A program made the translations under genes and the position numbers. Shown piece after piece: positions 23,816-38,800 of a DNA stretch of 64,000 nucleotides. The DNA comes from Temnopleurus reevesii. Lineage: Eukaryota; Echinodermata; Echinoidea; Temnopleuroida; Temnopleuridae. Numbering within the stretch: the stretch's first letter is position 1; each line of letters begins with the position of its first letter. Location: positions 1-64,000 of the forward strand of contig BQKZ01002926.1 in the NCBI GenBank assembly GCA_036244855.1, given 5' to 3'. The notes beneath the pieces were generated by a model, which was not told where the DNA came from, did not search any database, and saw only the letters and a program-made list of their open reading frames with translations.

Positions 23816-26800
23816 GTAAATATTGGAAATAATTTCCAGAAAAATGAAATAAACCAAATCACATTGCATATTTATCAGACGCTCCTATATTTGTTATGTA
23901 TCTCAACAGCCAACCCCGACGAATTAATTTAGCCTGCTTGCACGCAGTGGGCATTGACCATGCATCGCAGTGCAGGCGGCCATGGTACGGCGCCTGTAGT
24001 ACTGCATGCTGCCTGCGCAACTGGCTGGCCCCTATTGAATCTCGCATCCAATTTACCGTGATGGCGCCGCTGTATTTATGTATTTATCAACCCGGGCCTT
24101 TCGCCTCAATTAACGCACTTACACTGCATCTATTCACTCGTGCTTGGCAGTTTGGCTATATGTATTCACTAAAGATACCGTATATCTTTCAAAATGTCTT
24201 ACTCTTAATTTTTTTTTTATCTCTCACATATTTTACAGAGTCTCCACCACCACCCTATAGCAGAATTGCGTTCGAGAGGTCCAAAACGCAAGGTATGAAA
24301 TTAGCTTTTGCCCTTGCAACAAATGCAAGTTCATAATGATATTTTATTCATAATCTGATTAAAACTTTTTCCCCAATTTCAGAGTTTGTGCATAATAAAT
24401 ATATGTGATAGACGTACCCATCTTTTTCTCATCTTCATTTGTTAATCGCATGTCACAATAGTCATCTTCATGATTAAAACAAATTCCAGTATAAGGCAAA
24501 TGTTAAAATGAGTTTAGCATTTCTCAAAAATTACACATTTATTTGCCAAATAGACAAGTGGCAATTTGTACTACATGTACATGTAACACAAAATCAGACC
24601 TTTCTCAACCTTTTCATCTGTTTGTTTCTTGGTAAGTGCATTTCTTTTCAATATGATTCCTCATTCTAATTCTATTTATTTACCATAAGCTTCAACATTA
24701 CCTCCAAATTTGTATTGTATACCTGAATACATTGTAGCTGTAAAACAAAGGACATACTTGTACAATATCAATAAGGAATACTGGCAATCATTTATTCTTC
24801 TTGGGCATTAGGCAAGTATTTTTTAAGGGGTTTGTAATAGAAATTGTAGAGGTACATTGTATGTGGTGCAAATTTTGCCACTATCAAAATGATCACTGAC
24901 TCTACAGTAGACCAGTTTGAAATAATACACAATTTTGAAGATGTCACTAGCGGATTCATTTTTGTAAGCAGGTTTTTTTTTTAAATGAAGAACGAATATA
25001 TATATATATATATGATATCAAGGTGAAAACTTTTATGTTAACCAAGGCTTGGACAAATTATGGGTACATCTGCAATAAACATAGATATTCAGGATTATGT
25101 GATACTAGTAACTTAAAATATATGTTTTAAAGGATACATACTTTCAAAGCATTTTTCCTCTGAATCTTTCCTGACCATTAGAAGCTGAGGAAGAAGCCTC
25201 TGTCACACCATCATCGCCTGTTGAATTTGGACAGAGCACAGAGACGGGCAACACACCCACTGAACGGAGACAGCCTTATGCCAACTCATCAGGTATGCAA
25301 TACTGAACTATCTTTTTCTTTCTGAGAAAAAAACACAATCGCATTGCTTCATAGATTAAAAAAAAACAAGTTTCAAAATACTTGAAACAGTAGAACATTT
25401 GTTATAGAGAAGGCATGAATATTATATTTTCACTTTCATTCATTTTAGGGACTGTAAATTCATATAATTTTTATTACAATAATTACACGATGTCACAAGT
25501 AACAATGTCCTACATGTAATTCAATACAATGTTTGAAAATATTCTTATCCAAACATTACTCTCTTTCATTGAAATATATTTCATCAAGCTGTTTCAAATA
25601 TTTTAGCAATTCATAATTTGTATTTCCTTTTATTTTTTTTCAAATAGCCTGTTTTGGTCACATACAATGTAAGCAGTATTTAATCATGTTGACATTCACA
25701 GATTTGCAATGCTTTTGCTTTGATGTCAGCCCTGTATTTTGGAATGTGATTAATGGATATGATTAAAGAACTTGAATAAAATCCTATGTTCATGAGAAAA
25801 CTTATTCTAAAGGTAACTGGACTACAAATTTGATAATGTATCCATTAAAAAAGAATCAGATTTTTCTTTTGATTATCATTACAGTAGGTTTAGTTGCTTC
25901 AAATAATAAGGGGGTCATTCATATTTTTACTTTTTTGTTGACATCCCTGCTAATTTGCATTTCCACAAAACTACCTTTATCTACCATACATGTAGGCATA
26001 CATGTGAGCTAGGAAAGTAAGAAAATCAATAAATTTAGAATAGTTTATAAATAATGTCATTGTGTAATAATTTTTTTTAAATTTCTGGTTATTAGAGGTT
26101 GAACAAGTAGACATGTTTAAGGCATTATGCTGTATTGTTGACAACAAACTAAATATTGGCAGATATCGGTACCTCTTTATCAAATGCTATGGGAATTAAA
26201 TCTCAGAAAGGACCTTCTGTGATATAGGCCTAAAGGAAATCTATGAAAGATGACAGATGAGAACACTTTTCTCTCCTTGCTGCTGTTAGTTAAATATGTA
26301 ATTTCTCAATAAGTAAAAATGCTGGAGTTGTGATGAGAAGAATATGATCTGTACCATTTTGAGATGATTTGATCTTGAAAAATATGGAGGCATCACAAAA
26401 TTGTGGCTCAGGAATACATTTACACGAGTGGCAGTATTTTCATTGAAAGACTATAAGTTAGAGGGTGTAGGTCTGCACCCCAGTCTCTTTCGCTCTCTCT
26501 TGCTCTGCAAGTCTACATCTATCTCCCACATTCTTTGTGATCTTTCTTACTAGGTATGAAAAGATGAAAAGAAAGAATAGGGCCTCGAGAATAACAAAAC
26601 AGAATCTGGTATTTCGGTTGCCATTGTTGGGTCGTGGTATTCTGAATGCTTCAGTGTTTGGTTTTGCTCCGATTGTTACATTGACACATAGGTGCTTGAT
26701 AGTATTTGAGTAAACTGATGATATTTCTCTTTTTCATTCATTGCATGCTTTCGAAGATTTATGGTTTCTTTCCAACAAAATTTAGCAGTGATTCTCTTTG

Positions 26801-29800
26801 AAATTCCTACCAGTCAAATATATGTATTTAATGTTTACATTTTACTTGTTTATTCTTATGTTTGATTGGTGCTACAATAATTTGTCAATGTGGATAGCGT
26901 CAAAATGTTTTGCCAGTTTTTCATGTATGTATGATGGCCATTGAGTTGCTTCTTCTTTCTTCTTCTTCTTCTTGTAGAGTACAGTCCACCATCTGGTGTA
27001 TTGTCGTACTTTTGGCAGGTCTTGTGTGATGTATGTGCAATGCTTTATAAAAATCTACATTTACTATGTGCGGCTAAAAATCATTGCTCCTCTCTTAACA
27101 AAGCAGGATGCTATGTACCTCCTGCTTGAAGAGTTTAGCAGAGGTAGTGTTGGCTAGTTCATCTGGCAAGGAGTTCATCTGGCAAGGAGCTTGTACAACT
27201 GTACATATATGTTCGAAAACCCTTTCAGTACATATCAACAGATTATGCTTCAACATGTTCCATCAGCAAGTCTATTCAGTTTGTGCGGTACTGAACATTG
27301 TATGTAAGACTTGAATTCAACACTACAATTGATTTTGTTCTTAATCACTCTATTCAGAAATGACAAGTGGGAAGTATACATTTCTGCTAGTGCTACCAGG
27401 GGGTTTATTTTTTATATTGTTGAAATGTGTTTTTAATAGAGCCATTATGAAATGTTCATAGACCAAATACACTAATAGTTTCATTTGATTCCATCAGATG
27501 ATTACACAGTAATAAATATTCACACATGTGCAGCAAAATATAAACTTGTGCTGCTGTATATTGTCCGCTACACATTTATGAGATCACTCTTGCCGTTGAT
27601 TCCATGCATTCCCATACTATGCAGCGTGTTGGTCGCTGCTACAGTGTACTCGGTGACACATGCTCAGTGACAATGTATGTTCATGATTGGATCGGAGGGA
27701 TAACATGAGCGGCGCCTTGGTTCATCCCATTCACAGGGCTCCAGGATTTGATTACTGCTTGTATTGCCTCCTTGCACCTGCATGCACGCTTAACCCGACC
27801 ACCACATAGTGGCACATGCGTGAGGTCATGTAATATACAGTAGCTCCTAGTTCTACCTATTTTCCTGAACGTGCAAATGCTTACGCGAAGGCATAGCAAT
27901 CTGCAAAAGGTTGTGTTATGCATGTATGCAAAATGTATAATTTTCAAGTTGTTGGGTTCATTCTTTCATCGACATGACCTGTAACTTCTCTTCAAAGAGG
28001 TTTATACATGAACACGAATCATTCCAATTTCGGATAACTGCCAGTATTAATGGAAAAAAGACAAGAGTTTATTCATTCCAAAAGGCAGAATGAATGAAAA
28101 ACTTGAGCGTTTAGTTTATGGGAAAGCATGAAATCAGTACATGGTTTTGAAGTACATAATACATACATGTAGGCTTACTGGTAATAAACTGTATGGAAAG
28201 TAGAACGGCAATTTGCACTTGGTTGAAATTGTTATCTCTCCAGATATAGGCTACATGTATTGCATTCCAAGCAGGGCATGATAAATGACCCTCTCTTTCT
28301 TCTCAGATCCCAAAATGAACAGCTTATCTGCAACATAAAAGTAAAACATACAATAGAGACCCCTTCATTACTGAGGGATTTCAGCTTGAATAGCCAAGTA
28401 GATAATGGATGTTTGAATGGGGTGGGGTGGGTATAAAGGTTCCTTACCCAACATCATGAATTCTGTCTCTCTTTGGCATTTGAGAAGTCATTTACATTCA
28501 TGTCCTCAATGGTGAATAGTATACCCTCCTTTTTCTTCTGATCTTCTACTGTGTACAGAAAGTCAGAGAATGGTTTCTAGAAGACTAAAGATAGGCCACG
28601 AATTAGGAACATTTTTTCTGGAATAGCTGTGCCTTTTGGATCTTTGCCCATTGTATCTACCCAGCTTAACAATGCATTGTGAGTTTGTGCAATAGCATTG
28701 AAAAGGAGCCAGTGTGTGGCTCATTGAGTCTGCACAATAGTGCATCTCTTCAATAATAGCTTGAGCTGACTATGCTCCAGTGTGGAGCCTCTTTTGATGT
28801 TGTGGAGGCTAGCCCTCTTTTGGAAGTCAAAACTCCCCTGGTGCCCAAACTAATGAGGCTGTTATTATGCGGAGGATAATGCATTGATTGAGGAGAGGTG
28901 GCGTCCAGCAGTGTCTAGTGGACAACAGATGAGACTCGCTTCAGCTCGGGCAAATCGGAATGGAGAGAAAAAGAGAGAATGTTTGTGAGAAAGAGAAGCA
29001 ATGTAGAGAAGGGAAAGTAGATAGTAAAAACCTTAAACGATCAAAATATAAGTAATGGAAATTTCATCAGGAGAATTTGTGGGTTGTGCTACAATTACAT
29101 GCAGTAGCAGTTTTGGGTACATACGAATACCATTTCCTAATCTGTAATGCTTTCTATCTCTCCCTCTCTCTCTCTCTCATTTCTCACACTGGTAGTGAAA
29201 TTTCTGCTTGAAACGAATTAAGCAATATTCATAATTCAGAATGACCAGAAATCCTATGAGTGTACCACATCCCAGTGTTCTCTTGTTTTTTTCCCTTGAC
29301 GATGATTAGATTATGCCTAACATGCAAATGCACGCTCAGTTAGGCGAAACTCGTTCACTTCAATTCATCTGCCAATGCTGTGAGGAAAATTCAAGCTTGT
29401 GTGAAGTACAGCTTGCATAGTATGCAATGTTTATGACCTGGCGAAGGGCGAGGATGGAGATGGTGAGAGAGAGAAAAAGAGAGTTGGACAGAGAGAAAGA
29501 TGGTGGAGATTGATTTCTGATGAATTTGCCGAGGGAAAGTGAAGGCATCTCTTCTTTGTAAGCTCTCTCAAGCTGATTTTGTAGCTGCAACGTCGTTTCT
29601 CATTACATTGTAGCGGGATCAATATGTTGGGGTCATATCCTGCGAGTGCAAGACCATCTAGTGCATGTTTATTATTAGAGTTGCTTCATTAATATATATA
29701 TATAAACCCCTACACAACATCATGAGATACATGTACATGTATGAACATTTTTTACAATTTCTGATTTTATGAACGGTGCATAGGCCTGCTTAATGTACAC

Positions 29801-32800
29801 ATACCATATTCTTTTATTGTGGCTGACATGAAATGCATTTCCTTTTTAGCCTGAATTTATTTGTAAGCTCCTTGACTCTCAATGTTAAATTATTTTGTGG
29901 AGTTTTAATTTCCACTTGGTATAGCAAGCCTTTTCATTCACCCAGCAATTACAATTTGCAGTACAGCTACATGTAGGATAGGGAGATTTAAGATGATCAT
30001 GCTGGTTTTCAAGAGATCATTCAATGTTACTTTAGAAGAAACGGGTATTTTATAATTCATGGCTACATATACATGTATTATTGGACATTGTTACACTTAT
30101 ACATTTGTACATGTAGGCCCAAATATTTTTGAAATTCTGGTATTGGATTCAAATTACATGTAAATTTCATTTTCAATTTTCAAGCCTACATAATGCAAAT
30201 ATTTATATTTTATAAGTTTTAGTGTAGAGCATTGTGGGTATAGGCCTACATATATTTTGGATTTAGTGTATTCGATGTAATTTTCCTGGCTAGAATGCAG
30301 TATAGTGTCAGCCACAACATCCACTATACATGTAGGCCTAAAAATAATTATCAAACTTGCTACATGTACACCACCCTCGCGTCTGCTGCAAAACGGTGAT
30401 TCTAGAGTGTGGCATTATACATCCGGACTTATACTTGACATGCTAACTCTTAATACTCCCTGTGCTCTGAAGGCCCAACTAGGATGGACAAATATTTACA
30501 AAAGGGATATGCCCAAACTCAAGACATACTTCTGCTGAAGGCTCTTGTAGTACAGAAGACGCTGACAGTATCGAGGGGCATAAAGTACATAGCCTAACAT
30601 CTTGCCCAGTCTCCCAACAAACTTGTACTCACATGCATAAGTTCCCCTTTCACATTTAATTACATCCTGTATGGAAATCTTTGTAAGGTATTTTTCCATT
30701 TTCATACAGAGATATTTTAATTTGTTTCTGGTTCTGATTTACCTGTAGCCAAGATTTTGAAATAAGAGGTGTTCTCTACACTTTCTTTGCTCTTTATGTA
30801 CATGTACATACATGTACATTGTACATATGTATGTGTCACCAAGTGCTAGCACACAAATAGATAATGTCAAACTGATATCAGTTTATTTCAGGTTTTTCAA
30901 ATTTGATCTTGTTGGGTTGCAGTAAGAAGGCATGATTTGTTTTCCTTTTTACAATAAAATGTACATTTTGGCCACAAACCATGCCCAATAATATTCACCA
31001 ATTAGTTGATGCCAATATGGATCATATCAGCGAAAAGCACACATTTTTAGTGCAATGTAGTGAATCCTGACATCATTTTAATAATTATGATCAAAGTGAT
31101 ACCATCATAATATAGTTCATTTAACCATTCAAATTTACAATGGCCTCGAGATGTTGCTGTTTCAGTAACATTACATTCCTAATATTTTAGTACTCATAAA
31201 TTTCTGACAGATTTTTCCCAAGCTGGGGCCAGCATTCTTGTCAGCAGTAGCTGTTGTATGCACTTGTCCTGTACTTGAACTCTGTACTTTGATAATTGTT
31301 TGATTTGTGTACTTTTTGTCATCAAAAGAACGAGCTGAGGAGCAAGGGAGGACAAAATAACCCACAAGTGAACTCCTGTACTTCACATAAGACTGAGAAA
31401 TTGCTAGCAGTAGCTTCTTTAGCTTTGAAATCCCATACACTTTCTTTGCATTGCATTATGAATTGATCAAGTGGCAGTTATGGTATTATTTGTACCTAAT
31501 TAGATGCATTGATTTGTGCTGCCAGTGATAAACATTGATAGAGGGAGAAAGGATAGTGTTTGGGGGATGTTTTACGTAGGAGGTTGGTTTTTCAAGGCTT
31601 TGTAATGGGAGGTTCTGGAGGTTGTCTTTATATAGCATCAGGTTATATTCCATTCAGAAGAACAAGTGTGTAATCATGATTCTGCACAAGGTATATGTTT
31701 GAATTCATATTGATCTTCAGTTCCATCCCTGCTATAGTTAAAAAAAAACAACCCTCTATACTTACATCGTACACAGACTAATGCTGTATCTCGCTGTTTC
31801 CATATTACTACAATGCATGTCATCTACATAGTTTTTGGCTCACTGAGGCAATTTGCAATGAACACAAGCCTACACTGTATTGTACAATGTACATGTACAT
31901 GTACAGCGTAGCCTATACACAGAATGGATGTGACAAGATGGTTTCCAGTAAAAGCAAGAAGCAATAGACTTCGGAGTGTGTATTGCAAAACCAATTTTAG
32001 ATTATTGGGGAACGAAAGCATCATCTGATTAACTCACATTACATGCTTATCATAAGCATGATATACTACATTCACATGTATAACCTGTAGGCCTACATGT
32101 ATGCTCAAGAATTGATGCACAGATTTTTCTTTTTGCATAGTTCATACAGCGTTCATTTTCATATAATCACAAGGTTGAAGGATGAGAAATGGGTTTTCCC
32201 CGTTACTTCTTCTTTACCATCCTGTAGTAAAAATTACAAGGAGATTGGTGACTGTTTTGAAATGACTAGTCCAGGGCAAAGGCAGTGCCAAAATGGCGCA
32301 GAATGCTATATGAGCCTGAATCATCCCATTCTTAACGATTACATTAATCTCACTTCCTGTTCTGGTATTGCAAAATTATCTAGGCCAGAAAAGGTCTTGT
32401 GGCATGCTGATGACTTGGATTTAATGATTATATGTACATGTCATATTGTTCTTTCTGCCTTTTGTACGGTTTGATTTGATTGGGTCTGTCGTAATCTTCT
32501 TCAGAGAACCCAAGTATAAAAATTAATCCATCTAGATTACATCATTTTGACTGTACATAATGAATTCATCAGGTCAGTGATTTTTCATTTTTTTCTGTTG
32601 AATTACACAAGTGGTAAGAGGAAGAAAAAAAGGGCTTTACATAGTATAATAAATAACTCCTGGAGTCCATGTATTCAATTATGATTTTTAAGGCAAGTGC
32701 ATGTTGCTATTAAACCAATTTCTATAGAAATTAAGATCCAAATGAAGTCTTCGAAGCTTATCAAATGAGTAAGGAGGCCAATTAGTAGGGCACCCGAGAT

Positions 32801-35800
32801 CCTGCCCTCAAAGGTCCTGGAACGAAATGTATCTTGCTTTTGAGTAGGGAGTAGGGACTGAGCTGTTGTTGAATTTTGCTTGATGGCTTCATCAAATAGG
32901 ATACAGGGCTTTATTTCATGGTGAGGGCCGTACTAGTAGCATGTAGAGTAAAGCCAGAATTCCAAGTATTTGACCCAGCAGTCAAGTACATGCTAGCCAT
33001 CTCTGTGTGATCCACTGTCGTAAAGTGCTGGGATGATGAAAATATTTAGATTTTTAGGCTTGCATCTTCCCATCCATGCTCATGTCATTGCCGTGCACTA
33101 AATTGAATTTTAAGCGATAGTAACATACTCCGCGAACGGTCATTTGGTTTATTGTATATTCATTTTTAAAACCTAGGTTGGCACAATATTACAATATCTA
33201 AGATTCTAAAAGAACAAGTGGATATGGCATTGAAATTTGTTAACTGTAATGAGGTTTATATTGGATGTCAAGGACAGAGATTGCGCTCATCATCTCATGG
33301 AAATGTTCATTTATTTTAAAAGGTTTTTCCTTTTTCTAGTTAATTTTCTATATATCCATAGTGCATATGGTCCTTTTGTGGTCTAGGCACCCCATGACTA
33401 TGCCTCCCTCATTCCCATACGAGCAGTAAGCCATCTTGCAAGCCCAAATTGAAATGGTTACATGCAGATGCTGCATGCCATGCCTACAAAACGAGCTCTC
33501 CACTTGCAGGAGCGTGCTTTGAATTAGCCCAGTCGTCAAGGCCTCCCGTTGTTGATTTTATTTTCCCAGCCAAATTTAGCCTAATAAGAAAATCTACCCC
33601 TCCTCCCCTCCATTTTGTTACAAGCTCTGGGAGGCTTTGCTGGCTCTGAGCGAAACTGAGAAATTTTCTCTGGTGCAGCAGCATGTGTCAGTGTTTGTGT
33701 AGAACACTCATGGTATGTGCATACACATTTAGCATCTATTTGTCTTATGAACATAGCTAATGTTCTTTCCAAGGATACTGCATACAGTAGTGCCTGGATA
33801 AACAATGGAGATCCAATGAAGTTGAGGCATTGCCCTTTGAATTGCAGCTTGATTGCTGTATCTGTATTGTCATATGCTTTTGAGCAGAATATTTCCCCAG
33901 GACTTCTAACCTCCAACAAATAAAAATTAAAAAAAAATGTTTTGAAACTGAACCTGTAATATGCTTGTAGACAAAGATGGATTTAATTAGTTCTGTTTGT
34001 GAAATTTATGCTGCTTCTGTTCTGAATGACATTGTATGTTTCTTTTCTAATCATACCCGAATGACAGCCTTTTCTATCCAGTCTTATTAGTAATGATTAC
34101 TGCCCAAACATGAATCCCGGCTAATGAAACTTAATTATTTTGTATCGTCAAGGGAATGATAAATCATACAATATTGTAGGGAAGGCCCTTGCCAGCAGAC
34201 TGGGTGTCTCCCACCCTAATATGATGGGTTAGCTTGCTGGCTGCGGTTGCCTCCAATTGACACGCCAATCGGTCTAGCTGGGAAGCAGTCAAATTGAATG
34301 TTTCCTTCCCGTACCAAAGCTCTTTCTCCTCCAATCATGAATCCATGGCTGTTCAAGCATACATCCTGTGCTTGCTTCATTTGCAATATTTTTTTTCAGC
34401 ATTGCTTGCTTTCTTCATTTAGTTTCCTTGGTCTGTTCATGGCTTCTCCCCACTTCAAAATTCTGAAGCATATGGTTTGACTATGGAGCCTTTTCTGCAT
34501 ATTACTTGTTCCAGTGTTTTTAGTATGTAGGATTTTTTTTCTTAAAGTAACCATGCTTTGAGTTAGCCTATCTTTCAAACTGAGGACCATTGCTGAGTTT
34601 GTTTGACTCCAGTTTATTTCAATTCACAGTATCAGGGTAATACTTCAATGAAGAATCTATAGACTACATGTATAATATCTTGTACATGAGATTGGAGCAC
34701 TTTGCAGCATGGAAATGTGCTCGCTATAAATTGCAAGATATTAGTTTTATGCAAATTCTTTCCATTTCCCCCACCCCAACCTATGTCTACACTACAACTG
34801 TATAAAAAGCAGCTTTGGATAGCTGGCCTATCCACCCTTCATTCAGATGAACATAATTTCGGTGTAAATATTTTATTTAGAGCCCTTACCAAAGATACAG
34901 AAAACTTTAGTCTTGGTTCCTGCTTTTCACTAAACATTGCTACAATACGATATGTCATGGAGTTGCGGAGGTGTTGTAGTTCAGGGTTTACATACCTCCT
35001 TGGATTCCGACATGTATCACAGTGTCCTGGGTTTGATACCTGTTGGCACCAGTTTCCTTTTGCCAAAAAAATAATAATCTATACTAGCCACTCTCACCTA
35101 GGGTGCTATTCATAAAACCGCATATTATTGTTCCAATTATTATAGAAAATCAAATTTATTATGATCTTATTTTGTTCAAGTTGATACATTGTTGTGTTAT
35201 TACCTTTTGCACATAAATGAATGCCTTTGATTGATATTGTTCGGTTGCTAAAAATAGAATATTGATACTTTAATAAAACACTAATGTTATTGATATTACT
35301 CAAAGCTTAGTTATTGTAGAGCAGGCCTTGTTCCAAAGCCTTTCAACATTCTAAACTTCACGATGTGGCATTGACATTTCTTTGGATGTGATGGTATAAA
35401 TTTCCTCTTGTCCAAAAGGTCCCATAATCCTCTGCTTGCATAACCCAGTGTTTGCACATCAAACACAAGCTAGTGTGGAGCTATTGGAGTCATGGCAAGG
35501 GGAGAATAAGCTTGTAAAGGGGGAATAGGAGGCAGAAAAACTAACTCTAGGAGCCTTCAGTCGGCAAACAGAGGAAGCCTCTTTAGAGAGCTTGAAAGTA
35601 GATTTCTTTGTGATTGTAAAAAGCAGGATGAATAAGTTGGGTGTTGGTTATAGTGTATGGCAGCAGTGTAGAATGATGAAAGGAAATTGAGGACTGGAGA
35701 ATGTACATGTATACACGTAAATGCTGGTCATGGACCTCCACACAGTACATGTATGCAAGTTGAAAGAGAAAAACAAGAATTGAAGCTAGCATTGGTGATA

Positions 35801-38800
35801 CAGTTTTGAAGCATCCTTTGGTGATTTTTTTTTCAGCTTTAAGCCCGTCAAGTCAAACGGAGTTTCATACAGTGTCCATGTATGTAAATGATAAAAGTAG
35901 CCTTGATTAATAAACATTTGTAGAATTTTCACAAGTCCTTGCAAGTTATTTATATTAAAAGCACCTACCAGAAATATATCATTATGCATTGCATGAACTG
36001 TTTTGTTGAATAAAAGTTTGGCTACATGTATGCACACTCTTCTTACTGGATGTTACTCCAGCATTACAGAAGAGTGTTTTAGAAATGTTTATCAGGAGTT
36101 AAATACATTTATCTTCTCTCAGAAATTCTGAATACCTGTCCGGTTTCAAAGTAATTTACATTGATTTCATTTTTTTCTTCTAAAAGCAAGGTCTTCTCTC
36201 CCTTTTTTTTCTTTTTTCCTTGTCAAATTTTTGTGTCAAGCTTTCTTACACACTGCATCAGGGAACCATGCCACTGTGTATCAAGGAAGGTCACTTGTTT
36301 GAAATCTTTGAGTAAAATCTGGGGGTCATCAATTATGCCCTTTGACCCCTGCTGACCCCAGCCCACATAACTCAAGTCTAACCTGTTGTACCCAGGGTAT
36401 TTGAGTGGCAAGGTAACCCAAGCTAGAATCAGAAATGGATATTCTCTCTTGGGCATTCCAACTGCCTTCATCCCTGATTCCACCCACTCCCTCCTTCCTT
36501 CTCTCCCTCTCTCCTTCTCCTTCTTTCCCTCTATCCTGTTCTCCCTTTCTCTCCCTCTCCCTCCCCATTCTCTCTCTTTTTTGCTCAGTTAAAAAAAAAT
36601 GTCTTCATATCCATTCAGTCACTGTGTTTTTCATTTTATTTTGTCTATCCCCTTTATTTTGCTCTAGTGTTTATAGCTCGTTTTTCATCAATGCCCTTTC
36701 TTGCACCCCTCAAAATTTACATGTAGAGAGAGAGAGAGAAAGAGAGAGAGTAACAAAATATGTACATGGATGCTACATTTATCCAAGATCCTATGAATTG
36801 TAATTTAGGTTCAGTACTATAGAGAAATAGGCCCTACATGTAATAAACTACCGTGAATTGTTGATAGAGAACTTCTCAGGATTTGCTGCTGCTTTTTCTG
36901 AAGATGTGAGTGCAAGCTACATTTTACTGAATCTTTGGCAAAATTGATGCCTACAATTTAAATGAAGCGATTTATTTTCTTTTTTAAAATAAAAATCGTA
37001 TTAAACTAATTGTTTTTTCCATTGATTTCTGCAACATAGGCCCTGTACAATGTAGTGTAGAAATATTTAATAAATGTTGAGGCATTGTATGGAACACCTT
37101 ATCAAAATCTCTTTGCATGAGCATTTGCACATCTTTAATAATATTGTTCCGCTATGGATTGACGATGAACTCTTTGCTTGCAGCGACAATTTTCAGTGTA
37201 GTATTTGCCCCTGACATGAATGTTTACTGTGTACATTGTAGTCTTCGATCAGTCAACATGATTAAGTAGGTCAGAGATAAGGCCACTTATCAAAGCCAGC
37301 CTGCCAGGCTCCAAGAGAGCTAATAATGTATCCCTCTAATGACAAAGTTGGTGATAAATCCTTTATAATCCTATCTAGGCTTACATTTAAGCAAGGTAGG
37401 AGATATAGCGCAGATCCTTAAAAAGGGGCAGGTTTTGTTGCTGTATTGTTTTCATTCGCATAGATATTCTAATTTTCATATGTTTTTTTTATATAGGTCT
37501 ACAAGTCTCAATTAGTAGAACTTTTTATGCCTTGTTTTCTTTATACCTGTGAATGTTGGCCATTAATTCAATGAACACAAAATGTATTTTGTCAGCAGGG
37601 GAACAAAAATGAGAATGAAAAGTGCTGTTTTATACTGATTCCCACGTCACATCCATTTTATTTTGTTTTTAATGGCACCTACATGTACTGTAAACTAGCA
37701 TTCCTTGCCTTTTTTTGTCAGTCCAAAGTGTAATTGAATACTCCAAGTGCACTAAAGAAGAACTCTTGTCATATTTATGACATCTTAAGCATGACATCAG
37801 TGTGCAAATGCTGTTATTCTTTTCCTGTCCAACTTTGAAATGATGAATGGGCTCAGATGATGTTTATATGGACCTCCAGAGTTTGAGTTGGCTCTGAGTA
37901 GAATTGTTGCCGATATTATATACAGGCTGGGTGAGGAGCAGAAAAAAGGAGATAATAAAAGAAAACAGAATGAAAAGAATAGGGCCTACTTCAATATTTG
38001 AAAGGGCATTGCTCTCCCAAATCTCATTGCTCTCTCTCTCTCTATCCATCTCTCCCCCTTTCTCTTTCTTACCCTCACACCAACCTCTTCTTCCCTCTCC
38101 TTCAAATGGATGTGACAAAATAAATTTGTGCATTTTGTTGAGTTCGGAGACATTGTGTTGACCTTTAGCTGTGCTTGCAGCAATGGTTCAAGAACGAACT
38201 ATTCAACCTGGCCAATACGCCTTGGCGTCACTGTAGCGCCATGGGCTTGTTTGTTACCGAGTATCTTGCAATAATTTTTTCCCCTGCTGTCCTTCCCTCT
38301 CTCTCTCTTCCTCCTCCATTTATGCTCTTTTCCCTTTCATCATGAGGCCCCTTGAATTCAGGCAGTACTACTTCGGTTTCTCTGCTTGGAGTCGTTCATG
38401 TGTTAAAAATTTGCTACAACGGCCCACTTTGAACTTCCGCTCACTATTCAAAATCCTTTGTCCAATTCTTTTATTCCAGCAATTTTTTCCTACATCCATT
38501 TCATTCCATTTTCCTCTCTTATTTTGCGGTTGCTGGTTTTTGTTCCCATCTGATGAGAAAAAAATCTTGTGATAGAAATGGAACAAAACGGCGAATCATG
38601 CAAGAGTAACTTTGGCAGTGCACTGACTTCAATAATACATTTACGCTACAGGAATGCATAGATTTCTATGTACATGCGGATCTGAAGAGCTGCTTTTTCT
38701 CCTCACTCTCCCTCTCCCTCTTCTTGCACCCCCTTTTCACGTACCTCCAACTATCTCTTACCATTTCTTCCCCCCCCCCCTATTTTGTTATAAATATTTT

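Noticed and set aside
35025..35045. Possible tRNA gene (B box GGTTTGATACC)
   Set aside because: No cloverleaf or plausible anticodon arm upstream; better explained as a tRNA-derived SINE.
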